NCBI RefSeq assembly: GCF_010748935.1 | Contig: NZ_CP048796.1 | Location: forward strand, 933,001 to 997,000 | Reading direction: 5' to 3' | DNA from: Providencia vermicola | Lineage (GTDB): Bacteria; Pseudomonadota; Gammaproteobacteria; Enterobacterales; Enterobacteriaceae | DNA length: 64,000 nucleotides | Part shown: in pieces, positions 57,734 through 64,000 of the stretch | Position numbering within the stretch: the stretch's first letter is position 1 | Layout: every line of letters begins with the position of its first letter | Program-made: the position numbers and the translations under genes | Notes under the pieces: model-generated | What the model was told of the DNA's origin: nothing | Database searches by the model: none | The model's input: the letters and a program-made list of their open reading frames with translations, nothing else

Positions 57734-58654
57734 ATGGATAGACTCACAGCGGTTCAAGTGTTTATTAGTATTGTTGAGCAGGGCAGTATGAGTGGTGCTG
57801 CTGATAAATTGGATATGTCGAGGGCAATGGTAACTCGCTATTTGGCTGAAATGGAGCAGTGGGCGGGAGTACGCTTGTTAAATCGCACGACAAGAAGATT
57901 AAGTTTAACATCGGCTGGTGAGGGCGTTTATCAGCAAGCGTTAAAATTGAATGCACTTTCTCAGACGTTACCTGTTCAACAACAGCATGATGCGAATCAG
58001 CTATCAGGGTTAGTGCGTATTAGTTGCGCCCAATCTATTGCCAGTCAGGCCCTCTCGGTTGCGATAACGGAGTTTTTACACTCTTATCCGAATATGGCAA
58101 TTGACCTCAGTGTGACGAATAAATCGGTGAACCTGATTGAAGAGCGCATTGATGTTGCGATACGAATTACTAACCAATTAGAACCCAGTCTGATCGCCAA
58201 GCCACTTTCAACTTGCCATTCTGTGGTGTGTGCTGCGCCATCTTACTTAAAAGATAAAAAACTCCCTACTAAACCAGAGGATCTAGCGCCCTTAGAGTGT
58301 CTAACTTACCATTTTTTTGGTCGTAGCCTTTGGCATTTTGAAAAAGCGAATGAGCCTTTTTCTGTATTGGTCGGGGGGCGTCTCAGTGCCGATGAATCTG
58401 TCTTTTTAGCGCAAGCGGCGCTAAATGGGGCGGGAATTACACTGCAACCTTATTTGTCCGTCAAAAAATATCTGGAGTCAGGCGAGTTAATTCAACTATT
58501 GCCTGATTACCAACCTCAGCCGTTAGGTATTTATGCAGTATATGCTAGCCGTCAAAACATGCCGACAACATTAAGAGCCGTATTGGATTTTCTGGGTCAT
58601 TGGTTTGCCACCTCTGAATATTGGTTGTCATTGATGCAGCAACGCGGCGCTTAA
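57734..58654 (+). CDS. LysR-family transcriptional regulator
   Basis: 306 residues: a winged helix-turn-helix at the N-terminus (MDRLTAVQVFISIVEQGSMS with GAADKLDMSRAMVTRYLAEM) and a LysR substrate-binding domain from about 90. It belongs to the large group near DsdC/YafC-type regulators. Its divergent position, 122 bases from the metallo-hydrolase gene, suggests that this is its target. Its last 27 bases overlap the 3' end of the convergent lysR. Confidence 0.9.
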   Translation: MDRLTAVQVFISIVEQGSMSGAADKLDMSRAMVTRYLAEMEQWAGVRLLNRTTRRLSLTSAGEGVYQQALKLNALSQTLPVQQQHDANQLSGLVRISCAQSIASQALSVAITEFLHSYPNMAIDLSVTNKSVNLIEERIDVAIRITNQLEPSLIAKPLSTCHSVVCAAPSYLKDKKLPTKPEDLAPLECLTYHFFGRSLWHFEKANEPFSVLVGGRLSADESVFLAQAALNGAGITLQPYLSVKKYLESGELIQLLPDYQPQPLGIYAVYASRQNMPTTLRAVLDFLGHWFATSEYWLSLMQQRGA

Positions 58655-59563
58655 ATCACGCTCAGTTTGAGCAAATGACGCTTTTAAATATTGAGTGAAG
58701 ATATCAGAGAGTTGTGATGACGGGCGATGAACAGGCTTAATGAAACTCACAGTAAAAGGAATTGAAAAACTTAATGGGCGAATAATTAATTTACCTGCGG
58801 ACTGCTGGTGGAAATCCAATGCTGTTATTGGATTTACGATAGAAATACCAATGCCTTTGAGAACCATTGCACAGATAGAGGATGCAGAATGAGTTTCCAT
58901 CACCATTTTTCTTTCGATTTGATGTTGGGTAAAAATGGTATCGATCAGTTGCCGATAGCTATCTGTCAGCGACAGACTAATAAAAGGTTGATGCAGAAAA
59001 TCAGTAGGCGTTAGCATTCCTTTCTTTTCAAGAGGGTGTCCTGCTGGCAATACACACACTTCATTAAGTGACCCTAATGTGAGTTGTTCGGTACCCGGAG
59101 GGGGTTGTAAATGCTCAGTTAAACCAAAATCATAACGCTGTGCAGAGAGCCATTCTTCCAGAATCGGAGATTCTTGTGGGATCACGGTAAGACTGACGTC
59201 TGGGTAATCAGCCATGAAGGTTTGACATACATTTGGCAGTAAAGATTGAGCAAAAGCCGGTAAGCAAATAACCGAGAGCTGTGTATTATCAAAGCGTCGG
59301 ATCGTTTGTGCTGAATTTTTTATTCGCTCTAAGCCATAATATGAACGTTCAACTTCTTCAAAAAAACGTAGCCCTTGTGCTGTAGGGCGTAATCGGCCTT
59401 TGATACGATCAAATAATTTAAATTGTAGTAGGTGTTCTAGGCGAGCCAACTCTCGACTAATCGTCGGCTGTGAAGTGTTCAGCAATAACGCGGCTTCCGT
59501 CAGATTTGGGGTGGTCATAACTGCACGAAAAATTTCAAGGTGTCGCCAAGAGAGAGTTTGCAT
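58628..59563 (-). CDS. lysR: LysR, activator of lysA
   Basis: 311 residues, as in E. coli LysR, with close family segments: LRHIEIF-type start (LSWRHLEIFRAVM), NTSQPTISRELARLE helix-turn-helix, VIPQESPILEEWLSAQR and KPVHRPSSQ. It is divergent from lysA (117 bases), the classical arrangement in which LysR activates diaminopimelate decarboxylase when lysine is low. Confidence 0.94.
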   Translation of the reverse strand: MQTLSWRHLEIFRAVMTTPNLTEAALLLNTSQPTISRELARLEHLLQFKLFDRIKGRLRPTAQGLRFFEEVERSYYGLERIKNSAQTIRRFDNTQLSVICLPAFAQSLLPNVCQTFMADYPDVSLTVIPQESPILEEWLSAQRYDFGLTEHLQPPPGTEQLTLGSLNEVCVLPAGHPLEKKGMLTPTDFLHQPFISLSLTDSYRQLIDTIFTQHQIERKMVMETHSASSICAMVLKGIGISIVNPITALDFHQQSAGKLIIRPLSFSIPFTVSFIKPVHRPSSQLSDIFTQYLKASFAQTERDLSAALLHQ

Positions 59564-59680
59564 AGTGTATTGACCATCCTATATCAGAAATGAATAGATT
59601 TTAGCAAAATAGATATTTTTTTTCCCTGCCTTTCTCTGAATAATGGAACGATAGAATAAAAATTTATCGGCGAGAAAAAC

Positions 59681-60940
59681 ATGACCTCATTTGCAAGCAC
59701 CACAAGCTCATATTTAACACCTGAAAATTTAATCTCCTTACCTGAGCAATTCGGTACACCTGTATGGGTATACGATAGTTCAGTGATTATTGAACGTATC
59801 AATCAATTGAAAATCTTTGATACCGTGCGTTTCGCTCAAAAGGCATGTTCAAACATCCATATTCTACGACTAATGCGTGAGCAGGGCGTTAAAGTTGATT
59901 CTGTTTCACTGGGTGAAATAGAGCGTGCGCTTGTGGCGGGTTTTCAAGCGGGTCGTGAAAATGCAGAAATTGTGTTTACGGCTGATGTGCTCGATAGAGC
60001 GACGTTGGCTCGAGTGACTGAGCTGGATATTCCGGTCAATGCTGGCTCTATTGATATGTTAAGCCAAATTGGTGAGAGAAAAGCGGGTCATCCAGTTTGG
60101 TTACGTATTAATCCAGGTTTCGGTCATGGTCACTCACAAAAAACCAATACAGGTGGTGAAAATAGTAAACATGGTATTTGGCATCAAGATCTGCCTGAAG
60201 CTCTTGCCCAAATTCGTCGTTATAACCTGTCGTTAGTTGGTTTACATATGCATATTGGCTCAGGGGTTGACTATCAACATTTAGCGAATGTCTGTGATGC
60301 AATGGTTGAGCAAGTCGTGTCATCGGGTGTGGATATTCAGGCTATTTCAGCGGGTGGTGGATTATCAACGCCATATCGGGAAGAAGATGAGTTGATCGAT
60401 GTCCAGCATTATTTCAGCTTATGGAATCGTGCTCGCCAACGTATTGAGCAGCATTTAGGCCATACCGTTGAGTTGGAAATAGAACCGGGGCGTTATTTAG
60501 TGGCAGAGTCTGGTGTGTTACTCGCAGAGGTTAGGGCAGTTAAACACATGGGGAGCCGCTATTATGTGTTAGTGGATAGTGGTTTTAATGATTTAATGCG
60601 TCCAGCCATGTATGGAAGCTATCATCATATTTCAGTCCTGCCTGCGGATGGGCGTTCGCTGGATAATGCACCACAAAAAGAAGCGATTATCGCTGGGCCT
60701 TTGTGTGAGTCAGGTGATGTATTTACTCAACAAGAAGGCGGCATGGTGGAAACGCGTTTATTACCAGAAGTGCAAGTTGGTGATTATTTAGTGTTTCATG
60801 ACACCGGTGCATACGGTGCTTCAATGTCTTCTAACTACAACAGTCGCCCATTATTACCCGAAGTGCTACTCGTTAATGGTAAACCAAAACTTATTCGTCG
60901 CCGTCAAACCATCGAAGAGTTATTGGCGTTAGAGCTTTAA
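59681..60940 (+). CDS. lysA: Diaminopimelate decarboxylase
   Basis: 419 residues, the same as E. coli LysA (420). It makes lysine from meso-diaminopimelate with PLP. The PLP lysine is in VRFAQKACSN near residue 53. HIGSGVDYQHL, ISAGGGLSTPY, LEIEPGRYLVAESG, GPLCESGDVF and DTGAYGASMSSNYNSRP are further signatures. It is controlled by the divergent lysR. Confidence 0.97.
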   Translation: MTSFASTTSSYLTPENLISLPEQFGTPVWVYDSSVIIERINQLKIFDTVRFAQKACSNIHILRLMREQGVKVDSVSLGEIERALVAGFQAGRENAEIVFTADVLDRATLARVTELDIPVNAGSIDMLSQIGERKAGHPVWLRINPGFGHGHSQKTNTGGENSKHGIWHQDLPEALAQIRRYNLSLVGLHMHIGSGVDYQHLANVCDAMVEQVVSSGVDIQAISAGGGLSTPYREEDELIDVQHYFSLWNRARQRIEQHLGHTVELEIEPGRYLVAESGVLLAEVRAVKHMGSRYYVLVDSGFNDLMRPAMYGSYHHISVLPADGRSLDNAPQKEAIIAGPLCESGDVFTQQEGGMVETRLLPEVQVGDYLVFHDTGAYGASMSSNYNSRPLLPEVLLVNGKPKLIRRRQTIEELLALEL

Positions 60941-60953
60941 TTCTTTTTGATTT

Positions 60954-60979
60954 GGATACTACCTTGATTGGTAGTATCC
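60954..60979 (+). terminator. Hairpin after lysA; rest of the gap empty
   Basis: GGATACTACC (60954-60963) pairs perfectly with GGTAGTATCC (60970-60979) around TTGATT, 14 bases after the lysA stop. No T-run follows, so it is an untypical terminator. The remaining 340 bases to 61318 hold no supportable gene or repeat. Confidence 0.6.
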
Positions 60980-61318
60980 GCTGTACTTATTATGTATTCA
61001 GTGAGCATTTTATTGTGCTTAAGAAATCTGTTGAGCTGAATGGAAAATACAAAAAATTAGGCAATTAAATTGTTGGTTAATGTTTCTTGACCGAGAAAAA
61101 ACTCGTTGATAATAAAATAAAGGAAACTAAATTCTAGGTTGATATGGGTGTAAACGCGGGGATATATCCAGTATTTACGGGTATCAACAAGATTGGTTGG
61201 ATATTGTTAATAGAATAGACTTTGACATAAACAAAAATAGTATGTCGCTAGCCATAGTGATTTTAAGTGATTTAGAATGATTAAAACCACTATGACAATG
61301 TAATACTAGTTTTAGCTA

Positions 61319-61672
61319 TTAGTGTTGGCTTTGTGATGCAATGCTTGCTAACGTCGCCATCATCGTCGAGAAAAAGAATAAGAAAAATATCACAGAAAAT
61401 ACAACTGTAATAATAAAATAAATTAATCCAGCTCTATTCCAGGTTTCTTGTACTTTCATGAAGGTTTCTGCTGAATCATAATCACCATTTTTCCAAGCCC
61501 ATTCATTACCTTTGAACCCACAAACAAACATCCATATTAGATTAAAGAATGGAATTAGCATTAATAACGGCAAGTACGATTTATTTCCAAACCCCCATAT
61601 GATATTGAACATAAATGCACCCCAGTTCCAACGCTTAATTCCCTCTGGTACTTCTTTATTCGAATAAGACAT
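61319..61672 (-). CDS. Small membrane protein of the 'GNEWAWKN' family
   Basis: 117 residues with hydrophobic segments near 18-32, 34-52 and 80-112. Its motif WNWGAFMFNIIWGFGNKSY, then FKGNEWAWKN, is widespread in small bacterial membrane proteins often mislabelled ribonuclease G. Function unknown. The gene stands alone between lysA and fadE with its own upstream region (61673-61923), and no operon partner is visible. Confidence 0.75.
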   Translation of the reverse strand: MSYSNKEVPEGIKRWNWGAFMFNIIWGFGNKSYLPLLMLIPFFNLIWMFVCGFKGNEWAWKNGDYDSAETFMKVQETWNRAGLIYFIITVVFSVIFFLFFFSTMMATLASIASQSQH

Positions 61673-61870
61673 TTTATATCTCCAGTTCTAAAAATGATAA
61701 TAATTGATTTCACTAACCATAGTAAAAATAGTCTCGTATTCTAATATAAGAAATTCTTAAGTTAAATTTATTTGTGTAATAATAATGTTACTAAAGATGT
61801 AATTACTCTTTAGTGGAGATATTTATCGTTGGATAGTGACAGTGGCGAGGCGGTTTGATGAAAAATAATA

Positions 61871-61902
61871 AAAAACTAGCCCAATATTAAGGGCTAGTTT
61901 TT
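61871..61902 (-). terminator. Rho-independent terminator of fadE
   Basis: AAAAACTAGCCC (61871-61882) and GGGCTAGTTTTT (61891-61902) form a 12-bp stem with an 8-base loop. On the minus strand it continues into a T-rich stretch down to 61862. It lies about 20 bases beyond the fadE stop. Confidence 0.85.
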
Positions 61903-61923
61903 GTCTAATTTAAAATAACCTAA

Positions 61924-64000
61924 TTAAGCAGCTTGTTTCTTTTTAGCTTGCTTGTCATTTTCACCTTCAGTATGAGGATTTTTTGTACTAGCTGTTCCCA
62001 ATGCTTCAAAATCAAATTCATCAACATTGATGGTACGTAGACGGCTAGCCTCAGCCTTGCGCAGAATATCTGCTTCTTCTTGGGTGATAATATTTTCAGG
62101 CAACATTTGCTCAGCTAATTTATCTAAGCGAGTGAAGCTGAATTTACGTTCTTTCAAGCGACAAATTCGTTCAAAAATAGGTTCTGCCGCGATAATGTCA
62201 TACAGTGCCTGATTCACTAAACCATGAGGGTTATGCTCTGTTGGTGTCAGATACTGCCCACGGCCAATTCGGTCGCGGGTTTCAGACGGTTCCATTAGCA
62301 GTTGTGCTAATTTATGGTCAAGGCGATCCGATGGCGCTGACATAGCACGACCTGTAGGGAATAACGTAATACGCATCAAGCCTGCAACCATTCTATTTGG
62401 GAAGTTTTTCAATAAATCGTCCATCGCTTTTTCAGACTGATACAGACAATCTTCCACGGCCCATTTGACTAATGGTAAATCCGCTTTTTGACGTCCTTCA
62501 TCTTCATAGCGCTTCAGTGTCGCTGTCGCCAAATAGAGATGGCTCAGAATATCACCTAAACGGGCTGAGATTCGTTCACGACGTTTCAAGCTTCCCCCTA
62601 GCACCGCCATAGAAATGTCAGCGAGTAGAGCAAGGTTTGCACTTTGGCGATTTAACATCTGATAGTAGCGACGTGTCTCATCTTTTGTTGGGGCACTACT
62701 TCCACGACCATTGGTTAAACCTAACCAGAAGCTGCGGAATTGGTTACTAATAACGTGACCAATATGACCAAACACGGCTTTATCAAATTTATGTAGATTA
62801 TTATCTTGAGCTGCGGCCATCTCTTCCAGTACATAAGGATGACAACGAATTGCGCCTTGGCCAAAGATGATCATGCTACGGGTTAAAATATTCGCACCCT
62901 CAACGGTAATGGCAATAGGAGCACCTTGATAAGCTCTACCGACAAAGTTAGATGGGCCAAGACAGATACCTTTACCACCGGTAATATCCATTGCATCAAT
63001 CACTGAGTGTTGTCCTCGGTGAGTACAGTGATATTTAACGATAGCAGAGAGAACCGCAGGTTTTTCGCCTAACATAATACCAGAGGTAATTAATGTCGCC
63101 GCTGCATCCATTAGGTAGGAGTTACCCGCGATACGTGCGAGAGGTTCTTCAATACCTTCCATTTTACCGATAGGTAATTTAAATTGACGACGGATATAGG
63201 CATAAGCTCCCGTTGCCATTGCAATGCTTTTTAAGCTACCCGTTGAGTTGGATGGCAGAGTAATACCACGGCCAACAGATAGACATTCAACCAGCATGCG
63301 CCAGCCTTGCCCTGCCATTTTTGGACCACCAATGATGTAATCGATAGGAACAAAAATATCTTTTCCACGAGTAGGTCCATTCATAAACGGAATATTCAGT
63401 GGGAAGTGGCGATGACCAATTTCAACACCTGGGGTATTGGTTGGAATCAAGGCACAAGTGATCCCTAATTGTTTTTCACCCCCCAGTAAGCGATCAGGGT
63501 CTGACAATTTAAATGCAAGTCCAAGTACTGTTGCGATAGGCGCAAGCGTGATATAGCGCTTGTTCCAGCTTAGGCGCATACCTAAAACTTGTTCACCTTG
63601 CCATTCTCCCATACAAACCACGCCTGTATCAGGAATGGCGCCTGCATCGGAGCCAGCTTCAGGGCTTGTTAGTGCGAAACAAGGGATCTCTTCACCGGTC
63701 GCCAGGCCCGGTAAGTAGCGCTGTTTCTGCTCTTCGGTACCGTAATGCTGTAGTAACTCACCGGGACCAAGGGAGTTAGGTACACCGACAGTAATAGCAA
63801 GAATACCTGAAACACCAGCCAGTTTTTGTAGGACTTGAGATTGCGCATAGGCGGAAAACTCAAGGCCACCGTATTCTTTTTTGATGATCATGGCAAAGAA
63901 GCGGTGATCACGTAAATATTGCCAAACTTCAGGAGGAAGATCAGACAATTCATGACTGACAGCAAAATCATTAACCATGCCACAAACGGTTTCAACGGGG
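61924..64000 (-). CDS. fadE: Acyl-CoA dehydrogenase FadE, C-terminal 691 codons, cut by window end
   Basis: The reading frame is open through the right edge: codons before the ATG at 63978 read PVETVCG, which fits the family just before [19 protein letters not shown], so the first codons visible are internal. E. coli FadE has about 814 residues, so roughly 120 are outside. It oxidises acyl-CoA in the first step of fatty-acid beta-oxidation with FAD. Segments seen include [48 protein letters not shown] and [14 protein letters not shown]. The C-terminus is lysine-rich. Confidence 0.95.
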   Translation of the reverse strand, partial: PVETVCGMVNDFAVSHELSDLPPEVWQYLRDHRFFAMIIKKEYGGLEFSAYAQSQVLQKLAGVSGILAITVGVPNSLGPGELLQHYGTEEQKQRYLPGLATGEEIPCFALTSPEAGSDAGAIPDTGVVCMGEWQGEQVLGMRLSWNKRYITLAPIATVLGLAFKLSDPDRLLGGEKQLGITCALIPTNTPGVEIGHRHFPLNIPFMNGPTRGKDIFVPIDYIIGGPKMAGQGWRMLVECLSVGRGITLPSNSTGSLKSIAMATGAYAYIRRQFKLPIGKMEGIEEPLARIAGNSYLMDAAATLITSGIMLGEKPAVLSAIVKYHCTHRGQHSVIDAMDITGGKGICLGPSNFVGRAYQGAPIAITVEGANILTRSMIIFGQGAIRCHPYVLEEMAAAQDNNLHKFDKAVFGHIGHVISNQFRSFWLGLTNGRGSSAPTKDETRRYYQMLNRQSANLALLADISMAVLGGSLKRRERISARLGDILSHLYLATATLKRYEDEGRQKADLPLVKWAVEDCLYQSEKAMDDLLKNFPNRMVAGLMRITLFPTGRAMSAPSDRLDHKLAQLLMEPSETRDRIGRGQYLTPTEHNPHGLVNQALYDIIAAEPIFERICRLKERKFSFTRLDKLAEQMLPENIITQEEADILRKAEASRLRTINVDEFDFEALGTASTKNPHTEGENDKQAKKKQAA

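Overview
The window is chromosomal DNA of an enterobacterium, most likely Providencia or another member of the Morganellaceae. This is inferred from the AT-rich base composition and from a core gene order (mltC-yggX-mutY / trmB-yggL-glsB-yggN / hemW-rdgB-yggT-proC-yggS / ruvX-yqgE-gshB-rsmE / lysR-lysA) that follows the E. coli and Yersinia neighbourhood with Proteus-like divergence.

Layout. Positions 1-45 are the first 15 codons of ugpQ, a core gene leaving the window on the minus strand. From 321 to about 36920 lies a very AT-rich, almost entirely plus-strand biosynthetic locus: a phosphopantetheinyl transferase, a TonB-dependent receptor with a Fur-type promoter, two NRPS proteins, a PKS, a free aryl carrier protein, a 2,3-dihydroxybenzoate (DHB) AMP ligase, a free-standing cyclization domain, a terminal NRPS with a reductase domain, a type II thioesterase, a YbtP/YbtQ-like ABC pair, two MFS proteins, a PanP-like aspartate decarboxylase and an aromatic-acid type MFS protein. 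It faces a minus-strand entC-entB-entA set (39935 to 37127) with its own Fur-type promoter. The EntB here has no carrier domain. Between entC and a tRNA-Phe gene (40919-40994) lies a decayed P4-type integrase, so the locus looks like an old tRNA-Phe genomic island.

How the genes work together (inference). EntC/EntB/EntA make DHB. The ligase loads it onto the 73-residue aryl carrier. Cyclization domains join it to a Cys/Ser/Thr-like residue as an azoline. The chain then passes an adenylation-less C/T junction, a beta-alanine module (the decarboxylase would supply beta-alanine from aspartate), a C-acyl ligase-KR-carrier module, a malonyl-type KS-AT-carrier module and a C-A-T-reductase module that releases it reductively. 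The receptor, the ABC pair and the RhtX/FptX-like permease would take the iron complex back up, and a TetA-like MFS protein may export it. I do not recognise this architecture as any characterised siderophore.

From 40919 to the end the window is core genome: tRNA-Phe, cell-wall, DNA-repair and RNA-modification genes, an orphan FatB/CeuE-type siderophore-binding protein (47111-48061), the yggS-hemW operon, an orphan prepilin peptidase, a redox protein, a metallo-hydrolase with its LysR neighbour, lysR/lysA, a small membrane protein, and fadE, cut by the window end. A perfect 43-bp tandem duplication covers the start of yggS. No insertion sequence, CRISPR array or rRNA was seen.
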